Shown in pieces: positions 20,102 through 26,154 of a DNA stretch of 64,000 nt. How positions within the stretch are numbered: position 1 is the stretch's first letter; every line of letters begins with the position of its first letter. A model generated the notes under the pieces. It was not told where the DNA came from and searched no databases. It saw only the letters and a program-made list of their open reading frames with translations. The translations under genes were made by a program, and so were the position numbers. The stretch is from Verrucomicrobiota bacterium (GTDB lineage Bacteria > Verrucomicrobiota > Verrucomicrobiia > Chthoniobacterales > SZAS-18), in assembly GCA_018240025.1 (NCBI GenBank), contig JAFEGM010000066.1, forward strand, positions 1 to 64,000. Direction: 5' to 3'.

Positions 20102-20172
20102 TTACTGCTTCCCGTCCCGACGCCCTTGCGCCGGGAATCAAACCAACCGCAACCCGCCTCCACCCAACCACC

Positions 20173-21726
20173 ATGGCCTCCAAGACTCTCTTCCAGACCG
20201 TCCGCGGCGCGCTCACGCCCAAGGCCACCGCGCGCAACGAAGCCGGCGGCAAGGCCTTCGCCTTCAGCCCGCGCCACGCGCTCGCGCAGTATGCCGCGAC
20301 GGGCTGCCTGAACTCGACCTACTACGCCAGCGCCGAAACGCAGCTGGAGAAGGTCCTCGAACTGGCCGGCCAGGTGGACGTGAAGTTCGTCGCCCAGACG
20401 GCCCTCTACGCCCGCACCCGCGGCCACATGAAGGACCTGCCGGCGCTGCTCTGCGCCGCGCTGGCCACGCTCGACGCCAAGCTGCTCGAGCGCGTCTTCG
20501 CCCGCGTGATCGACGACGGCCGCATGCTGCGCAATTTCGTGCAGATCGTCCGCAGCGGTGCGGCCGGCCGCAAGTCGTTCGGCTCGGCGCCCAAGCGCAT
20601 GATCCGCGCCTGGTTCGCCCAGCGCGACGACGCCGCGGTCTTCCGCGCCAGCGTGGGCCAGAGCCCGTCGCTCGCCGACGTGGTCAAGATGGTCCACCCG
20701 CGCCCGACGGATGCCGCCCGCACCGCTCTCTACGCCTGGCTGATCGGCCGTCCGTATGAGGCCGCCCAGCTGCCGCCGCTCGTGCAGCAGTTCGAGGCCT
20801 ACAAGGCCGGCCAGACGGGCGAGCTCCCGGACGTGCCGTTCCAGATGCTGACCGCGCTCGAACTCGACCGCGCCGCCTGGACGGAGATCGCCCGGCGCGC
20901 CTCGTGGCAGACGCTGCGCATGAACCTCAACACCTTCGCCCGCCACGGCGTGTTCGAAGATGCGGCGGTCACGCGCGAGCTGGCCAACCGCCTGCGCCAG
21001 CCGGAGCTCATCCGCCGCGCGCGCTGCTTCCCGTATCAGCTCCTGCAGGCCTTCCAGGCTGCGCAGGACGTGCCGGCGGCCATCCGCGACGCGCTGCAGG
21101 ACGCCATGGAGGTGGCCACGCAGAACGTGCCTGCCTTCGCCGGCCAGGTCGTCGTCTGCCCGGACATCTCGGGCTCGATGCACTCGGCCGTCACCGGCTA
21201 CCGCCAGGGCGCCACGAGCCGCACGCGCTGTCTCGACGTCGCTGCGCTGGTCGCGGCCACGGTCCTGCGCAACAACCGCAGCGCCCAGGTGCTGCCGTTC
21301 AGCGACGACGTGGTCGCCTGCTCGCTCAATGCCCGCGACAGCGTGATGACGAATGCCACCACGCTGGCCCGTCTGCCGAGCGGCGGTACGAACTGCTCCG
21401 CTCCGCTGCGCGCCCTCAACGCGCGCCGCGCCCAGGCCGACCTCGTGCTCATGGTCTCGGACAACCAGTCCTGGGTCGATTCGCACGGCGGTGGTCGCAG
21501 CACGGCCACGATGCAGGAGTGGGCCGCCTTCCGGGCCCGCAACCCGCAGGCGCGGCTGGTCTGCCTCGACCTGCAGCCGTATGCGACCACGCAGGCGGCC
21601 GAGCAGGCGGACATCCTCAACATCGGCGGCTTCTCGGACGCGGTCTTCGACCTGATCGCGACCTTCGCGGCCGGTGAACTCCAGGCCGACCACTGGGTCG
21701 GCGAAATCGAAAAGATCGAGCTCTAA
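20173..21726 (+). CDS. rsr: Rsr, bacterial Ro60 (TROVE domain) RNA-binding protein
   Basis: The 517-residue protein has the N-terminal TROVE/HEAT-repeat ring ('FSPRHALAQYAATGCLNSTYYA', 'FVAQTALYARTRGHMKDLPALLC') and a C-terminal von Willebrand A domain. The MIDAS motif 'DISGSM' starts at Asp331 and continues with Thr/Asp residues in 'GGTNCSAPL' and 'LMVSDNQSW'. Ro60 proteins form a ring that binds Y RNAs on the outside and the 3' ends of misfolded RNAs through the cavity, and can hand substrates to exoribonucleases. It is the first gene behind the sigma-54 promoter. The six-element Y RNA array follows immediately, as expected for a Ro60 partner locus. Confidence 0.97.
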   Translation: MASKTLFQTVRGALTPKATARNEAGGKAFAFSPRHALAQYAATGCLNSTYYASAETQLEKVLELAGQVDVKFVAQTALYARTRGHMKDLPALLCAALATLDAKLLERVFARVIDDGRMLRNFVQIVRSGAAGRKSFGSAPKRMIRAWFAQRDDAAVFRASVGQSPSLADVVKMVHPRPTDAARTALYAWLIGRPYEAAQLPPLVQQFEAYKAGQTGELPDVPFQMLTALELDRAAWTEIARRASWQTLRMNLNTFARHGVFEDAAVTRELANRLRQPELIRRARCFPYQLLQAFQAAQDVPAAIRDALQDAMEVATQNVPAFAGQVVVCPDISGSMHSAVTGYRQGATSRTRCLDVAALVAATVLRNNRSAQVLPFSDDVVACSLNARDSVMTNATTLARLPSGGTNCSAPLRALNARRAQADLVLMVSDNQSWVDSHGGGRSTATMQEWAAFRARNPQARLVCLDLQPYATTQAAEQADILNIGGFSDAVFDLIATFAAGELQADHWVGEIEKIEL

Positions 21727-21734
21727 CCACTCCC

Positions 21735-21764
21735 CCCGCCCGCGCCCGTGGAGGCGCGGGCGGG
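21735..21764 (+). other. Very stable GC hairpin between rsr and the Y RNA array
   Basis: A perfect 12-bp stem (CCCGCCCGCGCC at 21735-21746 with GGCGCGGGCGGG at 21753-21764) has a six-base loop CGTGGA. It begins eight bases after the rsr stop codon. No T-tract follows, so it is not a standard intrinsic terminator. It could protect the rsr mRNA 3' end, or attenuate or separate the mRNA from the array transcript. Confidence 0.75.
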
Positions 21765-21794
21765 CCGGGGCTGACGCACACCCATTCTCCAATT

Positions 21795-21858
21795 TCGCCG
21801 GATGCAGCCGGGAGTACATTCACCCATGTATCCCCTCTCGGCGTTCCCTTGCCGGCGA
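21795..21858 (+). ncRNA. Y-RNA-like element 1 (minimal hairpin, 64 nt)
   Basis: Hand folding gives a closing stem TCGCCGG/CCGGCGA (21795-21801 with 21852-21858). An asymmetric internal loop (ATGCA against nine bases) follows. An eight-pair inner stem (807-814 with 835-842 of the 21 kb block, one G-T pair) leads to a TACAT/ATGTA hairpin with loop TCACCC. The 5' strand GGATGC and the following GAGTACA match the conserved strand in the other five elements. There is no tRNA-like core, so this resembles a reduced, Ro-binding-only Y RNA. Confidence 0.6.
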
Positions 21859-21885
21859 TCTCTACCCATCAAGAAAGGACCCATT

Positions 21886-21996
21886 CTCGCTCTTTGGACG
21901 AATGCGGACGGGACTACATCACCCAACGCGACGCAGCCTGATTCGCTGCAGCCGGTCACGGCCCGCACTCCCGCCCCCCTCGTCGCCCAAAGCGAG
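21886..21996 (+). ncRNA. Y-RNA-like element 2 (degenerate tRNA-like core)
   Basis: The closing stem is CTCG/CGAG plus CTTTGG/CCAAAG plus ACGA/TCGT (21886-21901 with 21980-21996, two small bulges). GAATGC and GGGACTACA occupy the conserved 5' strand. Inside, CGGGA pairs with TCCCG. A T-arm-like hairpin (GCAGC, 7-base loop CTGATTC, GCTGC; 21933-21949) and a capped short stem (GCCG-GTCA-CGGC; 21951-21962) follow. No D arm is present and the T loop is not canonical, so the tRNA mimicry looks reduced. Confidence 0.55.
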
Positions 21997-22137
21997 ATCC
22001 ATTCCGTGACGAATGCCGATGGAACTACAAGGAACCCGGAGACGCAGGTTCGAGTCCTGCCCCGTCGAAATTGCCGACGGGTACGCCAGCGGCTGAGCGA
22101 CGGGATGTTCCTCAAATCTTGTCGTCACGTTCGGATC
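21996..22137 (+). ncRNA. Y-RNA-like element 3 with circularly permuted tRNA-like core
   Basis: The closing helix is GATCC/GGATC plus CGTGACGA/TCGTCACG (22005-22012 with 22122-22129). The conserved strand GAATGC...GGAACTACA follows. GGAAC pairs with GTTCC. CCCG/CGGG (22035-22038 with 22101-22104) sits where an anticodon stem would. The T arm is canonical (GCAGG-TTCGAGT-CCTGC, 22044-22060). Next comes a seven-pair acceptor-like stem CCCGTCG/CGACGGG (22061-22067 with 22075-22081) closed by a seven-base loop, then TA and a D-arm-like segment. The 3' half therefore precedes the 5' half. Confidence 0.75.
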
Positions 22138-22153
22138 GACCCCACCCACCTTC

Positions 22154-22276
22154 GCGCACGCCGGATGCCGCCTGGACTACAGGCAGAGCGCCTGCTTCGG
22201 CAGGAGGCCCGGGCTCAAGCCCCGGTCCGCTTCGGCGGATAGCTCAGAAATCGTCCGGCTCCCTTTGCCGGTGCGC
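22154..22276 (+). ncRNA. Y-RNA-like element 4, tRNA-Ala-like core opened in the D loop
   Basis: The closing stem is GCGCAC/GTGCGC (22154-22159 with 22271-22276) and the inner stem CTGGAC/GTCCGG (22172-22177 with 22253-22258). The core reads, in order, D-stem 3' strand GAGC (22186-22189), anticodon-like stem CCTGC-TTCG-GCAGG, and T arm CCGGG-CTCAAGC-CCCGG. A capped acceptor-like stem TCCGC-TTCG-GCGGA, the bases TA, and D-stem 5' strand GCTC (22242-22245) follow. GAGCGCCTGC...GCAGGAGG strongly resembles bacterial tRNA-Ala, with the anticodon loop replaced by a UUCG tetraloop. Confidence 0.8.
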
Positions 22277-22289
22277 ACACGACACCCTT

Positions 22290-22417
22290 TCGCGGCGAAT
22301 GCCGGCGGAACTACATGACCCAGCAGTCCGGGTTCGATTCCCGGCCGACTCCCGAAGAAGTCGGCAGCTCGAAGGTCGAGCTCTGGATGAGCGTTCCGCA
22401 AACCGTGGTCGCCGCGA
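22290..22417 (+). ncRNA. Y-RNA-like element 5 with circularly permuted tRNA-like core
   Basis: The closing stem is TCGCGGCGA/TCGCCGCGA (22290-22298 with 22409-22417). The inner stem is GCGGAAC/GTTCCGC (22305-22311 with 22393-22399), flanking an asymmetric internal loop. An anticodon-stem-like CCAG/CTGG (22320-22323 with 22383-22386) leads to T arm CCGGG-TTCGATT-CCCGG (22328-22344). A six-pair capped acceptor CCGACT/AGTCGG (22345-22350 with 22359-22364) follows, then two bases and a D arm GCTC-GAAGGTC-GAGC (22367-22381). Confidence 0.8.
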
Positions 22418-22447
22418 TCTCGGGCCTTCAAATTCCACCCACCCTTC

Positions 22448-22611
22448 CTTCCAGCCTCGCGGTTCGCGGCGAATGCCGACGGGACTACATCCTACTACGA
22501 TCGTGGTCGCGGGTTCGAGTCCCGCCGGCTCCAAGTTTCGGAGCCGTAGCTCAGGGGTAGAGCACGCCAACGTCCCGTCATTCTCGTCGCCGCGAACCGC
22601 GCGGCTGGAAG
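22448..22611 (+). ncRNA. Y-RNA-like element 6, best-formed permuted tRNA mimic
   Basis: The closing stem has 23 of 24 pairs (22448-22471 with 22588-22611). GAATGC and GGGACTACA form the conserved strand. The inner stem is ACGGGAC/GTCCCGT (22479-22485 with 22572-22578). The T arm is GCGGG-TTCGAGT-CCCGC (22509-22525). The perfect seven-pair acceptor CGGCTCC/GGAGCCG (22526-22532 with 22540-22546) is capped by a seven-base loop. Bases TA (positions 8-9 of a tRNA) lead to D arm GCTC-AGGGGTA-GAGC (22549-22563). All classic arms except the anticodon arm are present, in permuted order. Confidence 0.85.
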
Positions 22612-22622
22612 CATCGGCAATG
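22606..22622 (+). promoter_or_regulatory. Shine-Dalgarno buried in the Y RNA closing stem
   Basis: TGGAAG (22606-22611), the best ribosome binding site for the ATG at 22620, is the 3' strand of the closing stem of element 6. It pairs there with CTTCCA (22448-22453). Folding of the Y RNA and access to this start codon are therefore mutually exclusive in the unprocessed transcript. Confidence 0.6.
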
Positions 22623-23321
22623 AACTACTCCAGCCTCGATCAAGCCATTCGGCGTCATCGGCTCGCCTGGCGGCTGCTGCTGTATGCTGCGCAACACGAC
22701 CTGCAGGCCCAGCCGCGTTTCGGGCGGCCCCTGCTTTCCATCTGGTCGCAGGAGTACGGTGCGGCTGCGTGGATTTACGATCATCCGTTCCCTCTGCCCG
22801 ACGACCGGCAGCCAGCGAAGTCCGAACTCTGCCAGATCTTCCAAATGCTCGCTCCGTTCGCCTCCGCGCTCCTGCGGCTGGCTCAGCTGCCCAGTTTCGG
22901 TGAATTGGCCCCGTTTCGGCTCGCCTGCCAGTCCTGGCGTCGTCCGCCCGGCAAGAAGGCGGTGGAGCACGCGCAGCTCGAGGTGGAACAGCACATCGCC
23001 GGCCTTCGCCGCTGGACTGTCGAGTGCCTGCTCGGCGAAGCCGAGTTCTCGTGGGTGGATGGCGGCTACGACTCGTTCATCGAATCTTTCGCTCGCATGC
23101 CGTCGTTGGACGTCGACCTGAACCTGTATGCCTACGGCCTCGCGCTCAATTCCAATCATCGCGCGGCCTTCAAAGGAACCGAAGCCCACATCCTCTGGCT
23201 GATGCTGCCCGACACCCTCCGGTGCGAACTCTCCGCAACTCTCGTCTTCGCCGCCCGTGATCGCCTCCTCGTGGCACTCGAGAGCTACGCCGACACGCTG
23301 ACCGCTCCACCTGCCGCCTAG
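22620..23321 (+). CDS. Unrecognised protein in the RNA-repair operon (233 aa)
   Basis: I do not recognise a family. The protein is soluble, without signal peptide or membrane segments, and probably largely helical. It starts 'MNYSSLDQAIRRHRLAWRLL', has Trp/aromatic-rich stretches ('WSQEYGAAAWIYDHPFPLP', 'AEFSWVDGGYDSFIESFARM') and several cysteines. The ATG at 22620 lies nine bases after the last Y RNA stem. The gene ends 42 bp before rtcB, separated by a pyrimidine-rich 7-bp repeat. Its place between the Y RNAs and the ligase suggests a role in RNA handling or sensing, which is inference from position only. Confidence 0.75.
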   Translation: MNYSSLDQAIRRHRLAWRLLLYAAQHDLQAQPRFGRPLLSIWSQEYGAAAWIYDHPFPLPDDRQPAKSELCQIFQMLAPFASALLRLAQLPSFGELAPFRLACQSWRRPPGKKAVEHAQLEVEQHIAGLRRWTVECLLGEAEFSWVDGGYDSFIESFARMPSLDVDLNLYAYGLALNSNHRAAFKGTEAHILWLMLPDTLRCELSATLVFAARDRLLVALESYADTLTAPPAA

Positions 23322-23357
23322 CCCTCCTCCCTCCTCCCTCCTCCCTCCTCCCTCCTC
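23322..23357. repeat. 7-bp tandem repeat, CCTCCCT type
   Basis: About five units of a CCTCCCT heptamer fill the gap between the 233-residue gene and rtcB. The run gives a pure pyrimidine leader right before the rtcB ATG and leaves no purine-rich ribosome binding site there. Confidence 0.75.
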
Positions 23358-23363
23358 CTTCCC

Positions 23364-24851
23364 ATGATCACCGCCACCGGCGAAGCCACCGGCTTCCTCC
23401 CCGCCCGCGACTCCCGCGGCAAGCCCATCACCGTCATCGGCACCGACGCCATTCGTCAGGGGTTCGATGCGAAGTGCCTGGAGCAGGCGCTCAACTCGCG
23501 CGGCGCTCCCGGCGTGACCGAACTGGTGCTCAACCCCGACGCGCACGCCGGCTACGGCGCGCCGGTCGGGTGCGTGCTGGTCTCGCCGACCCACATCTAT
23601 CCGGGACCGGTCGGCGTCGACATCAAGTGCTCCATGAGCCTCCTGGCGCTCGATCTGCCGGCCGAGGCGGTGGCGGAGAAATCGGTCCGCCGCGCGCTCA
23701 TCAACGCCATTTGCGAACGCACGCCGACCGGCGCCGGCCGCGGCCAGCGCACGGCCCGCAAGTCGCGCGCGGTCTCGCCCGAGTTGGGCCGCCAGGTCGT
23801 GACCGAGGGCGCGTCGGCCGCGGTCTGCTCGGCGCTCGGCATTCCGACCGACTGGGCCGCGCGCTGCGAGGATGCGTTTCACGTCGGCCACGACGACACC
23901 CGCGACGCGCTGGCCGCTCGCCTCGACCGCCTGACCGCCGCGGGCGCCCTGCCGCGCTTTGCCGACAAGATGACGCAGCTCGGCAGCTACGGCGGCGGCA
24001 ACCATTTCGGCGAATGCGAGGCCGTCGAGGTCGCCCAGAACGACCGCGCCCGCGCCGTGGCCGAGGTCTTCGGGCTGCGCGATGGCGGGCTCGCCTTCCT
24101 CTCGCATTGCGGCTCGCGCGGCTTCGGGCACAACCTGGCCAGCGGACAGTTCGCCGCGCTGCAGCAGTTCTTCCGCACCTGGGGTCTGCCGCTCCCGGGC
24201 GAGGACAAGGAGCTGGTCTACGCGCCGCTCGGCACGCCGCAGGCGAACGACTACCTCGACGATCTCGCCCTCGGTTCGAACTTCGCGACCGTGAATCATC
24301 TGCTGATCAACGCGCTCGTGCTGGAGGCCTTCCAGGAGGTCATCCCCGGCACCCGCGGGCAGCTGGTCTATTTCATCAGCCACAACATCGCCCGCCGCGA
24401 GATCGTGGAAAACCACCCGGCCTGGGTGCACCGCAAGGGCGCCACCCGCGCCTTTCCCGCGGGGCACCACGCGCTGCGCGACACGCCGTTCGCCGAGACG
24501 GGGCATCCGATCCTGCTGCCGGGCAATCCGACCGCCGGATCCTGCGTGATGGTAGCCGACCCGGGCGCGGCGCTGAGCTGTTATTCGGTCAATCACGGCG
24601 CCGGACGCGCGAAGGGCCGCAAGGCCGCGATTCGCGAGCTCGACCAGCGCACGGTCGACGACGAGTTCGCGGCTGCCGACATCCTGACCAACTGCCGTTT
24701 CTATCCGAAGGACGAGGCCCCCGCTGCCTACAAGGACTTCAACGAAGTCCTGCGCAGCGTGGAGAAGGCCGGCCTGGCCAGCGAAGTCGCACGCCTGCGC
24801 GCCCGCTTCGTCATCAAGGACGCGGACGAATCGCTCCGCGGCGCGGCTTAG
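23364..24851 (+). CDS. rtcB: RtcB, RNA 3'-phosphate/2',3'-cyclic phosphate ligase
   Basis: RtcB joins 2',3'-cyclic-phosphate or 3'-phosphate ends to 5'-OH ends using GTP and Mn2+. The 495-residue protein has 'LVLNPDAHAGYGAPVGCVL', the metal-binding cysteine in 'GVDIKC' (near residue 89), 'GSYGGGNHFGECE', 'CGSRGFGHNLA', 'HRKGATRAFPAG' and the guanylylated histidine in 'VNHGAGRAKGRKAA' (near residue 411). All catalytic motifs look intact. No archease gene is seen in the window. It sits between the unknown 233-residue gene and rtcA, and should be controlled by RtcR. The start follows the CCTCCCT repeat directly. Confidence 0.97.
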   Translation: MITATGEATGFLPARDSRGKPITVIGTDAIRQGFDAKCLEQALNSRGAPGVTELVLNPDAHAGYGAPVGCVLVSPTHIYPGPVGVDIKCSMSLLALDLPAEAVAEKSVRRALINAICERTPTGAGRGQRTARKSRAVSPELGRQVVTEGASAAVCSALGIPTDWAARCEDAFHVGHDDTRDALAARLDRLTAAGALPRFADKMTQLGSYGGGNHFGECEAVEVAQNDRARAVAEVFGLRDGGLAFLSHCGSRGFGHNLASGQFAALQQFFRTWGLPLPGEDKELVYAPLGTPQANDYLDDLALGSNFATVNHLLINALVLEAFQEVIPGTRGQLVYFISHNIARREIVENHPAWVHRKGATRAFPAGHHALRDTPFAETGHPILLPGNPTAGSCVMVADPGAALSCYSVNHGAGRAKGRKAAIRELDQRTVDDEFAAADILTNCRFYPKDEAPAAYKDFNEVLRSVEKAGLASEVARLRARFVIKDADESLRGAA

Positions 24852-24870
24852 CGCCGGGCTGGCAATGCAA

Positions 24871-24983
24871 GATACCAAATTGCCAGATGAGGCCAGATTG
24901 ACCAAATGCCGGACGAATGGATTGAGCGCACGAGACGGCCTCATGCCTTTGGCCAATCTGGCTGAATTTGGCAATTTCGTATC
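24871..24983. repeat. Imperfect long inverted repeat between rtcB and rtcA
   Basis: A left arm of 36 bases (24871-24906, starting GATACCAAATTGCCAG) matches the reverse complement of the right arm (24948-24983) at 30 of 36 positions, around a spacer of about 41 bases. It would form a large hairpin in the rtcB-rtcA transcript. A half-element with about 29 of 36 matches lies at 58873-58908. It may be a REP/MITE-like dispersed element. Confidence 0.75.
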
Positions 24984-25007
24984 CCTTCGCCCGCCCGCAC
25001 CATCCCC

Positions 25008-26036
25008 ATGAAGTCACGTTTGATCGAAATCGACGGCAGCGTCGGCGAAGGCGGCGGGCAGATCCTGCGCACCTCGCTCTCGCTTTCGCTGTTGACCGGC
25101 CAGCCGGTGCGGGTCACGTCGATCCGCGCGGGACGGCGCAAGCCGGGCATCCTGCGGCAGCACCTGACCGCCATCCGAGCCGCGCTGGAGATCAGCGGCG
25201 GCGTGGCGGATGGCGCGGAACTGGGCTCGCGCGAGCTCGTTTTCCGGCCGGAGAAAATCGTTCCCGGCGACTACCGTTTTGCCGTCGGCACGGCAGGCAG
25301 TGCGACGCTCGTGCTCCAGACGATCCTGCCGGCGCTCATGCTGGCGTCGGGGCCGAGCCAGCTCGTGCTCGAGGGCGGCACACACAATCCGCTCGCGCCG
25401 CCGTTCGATTTCCTCGAGCGCACGTTTCTGCCGCAGTTGGCCCGTTTCGGGCCGCAGGTCACGGCGCGGCTGGACCGGCCGGGCTTCTACCCAGCCGGCG
25501 GGGGGCGCATCGACATCTCCATCACGCCCGTGACGCGGCTGCAGCCCGTCGAGCTGCTGGAGCGCGGCGCGGACGGCGAGCGCGCCCTCATCGTCCATCT
25601 CGCGGCGCTGCCCAACCACCTCGCCCAGCGCGCCTTCGAACGTCTTTGCGCACGGCTGAACTGGCCAGACTCCTGTTGCCAGCGCCTGGTGCATTCCTCC
25701 GAACGCGGGCCGGGATTGGCCGTGGTGGCGCAGGTGAGTTCGGAGCAGATCACCGAAACCTTCAGCGGGTTTGGCGAACGCGGGCTGAAGACCGAAGCCC
25801 TAGCCGACGAACTGGCCGAACAGGTCCGCCGCTACTTGGCCTCCACGGCTCCAGTCGGCGAGTACCTGGCCGATCAACTGCTGCTCCCGCTCGCCCTCGC
25901 CGGCCGCGGTGCGTTCCGCGCCACGGGCCTTTCGCTGCATGCGCGGACCAATTTGGAGGTGATCGCAAAGTTCCTGCCGGTGCGCTGGAGCGTCGAGCCG
26001 CAGGCGGACGGGAGCACGGTGGTGGCACTGGGTTGA
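25008..26036 (+). CDS. rtcA: RtcA, RNA 3'-terminal phosphate cyclase
   Basis: RtcA adenylylates an RNA 3'-phosphate and converts it to a 2',3'-cyclic phosphate, a substrate for RtcB. The 342-residue protein has normal length. It has 'GSVGEGGGQILRTSLSLS' at the N-terminus, 'FAVGTAGSATLVLQTILPAL', 'GGTHNPLAPPFDFLERTF', 'PAGGGRIDISI' and the AMP-accepting His311 in 'SLHARTNLEVI'. It follows rtcB by 156 bp, mostly the inverted repeat at 24871-24983. Co-expression from the sigma-54 promoter is expected unless the hairpin attenuates transcription. Confidence 0.97.
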   Translation: MKSRLIEIDGSVGEGGGQILRTSLSLSLLTGQPVRVTSIRAGRRKPGILRQHLTAIRAALEISGGVADGAELGSRELVFRPEKIVPGDYRFAVGTAGSATLVLQTILPALMLASGPSQLVLEGGTHNPLAPPFDFLERTFLPQLARFGPQVTARLDRPGFYPAGGGRIDISITPVTRLQPVELLERGADGERALIVHLAALPNHLAQRAFERLCARLNWPDSCCQRLVHSSERGPGLAVVAQVSSEQITETFSGFGERGLKTEALADELAEQVRRYLASTAPVGEYLADQLLLPLALAGRGAFRATGLSLHARTNLEVIAKFLPVRWSVEPQADGSTVVALG

Positions 26037-26154
26037 GGTCGGGCGATTCCGCGGCGCGAAAATTGCGGTCACACTTGGGGCCGTCTGGCGTGTACGACCA
26101 TAGGTGGGTGTCGCGTCCTTTCGCCGTGCGCCCGCACTCCACCGGCCCCCCGAT

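Noticed and set aside
22448-22611. Ordinary functional tRNA genes in the rsr-rtcB gap
   Set aside because: T-arm and D-arm sequences look tRNA-like, but the 3' half precedes the 5' half, acceptor stems are sealed by loops and no normal anticodon arm exists. They are better explained as Y-RNA tRNA mimics.
22071-22619. N-terminal extension of the 233-residue protein through the RNA array
   Set aside because: The frame is open, but it runs across three stem-loop RNAs and gives a Pro/Arg-rich sequence. The ATG at 22620 has a Shine-Dalgarno.
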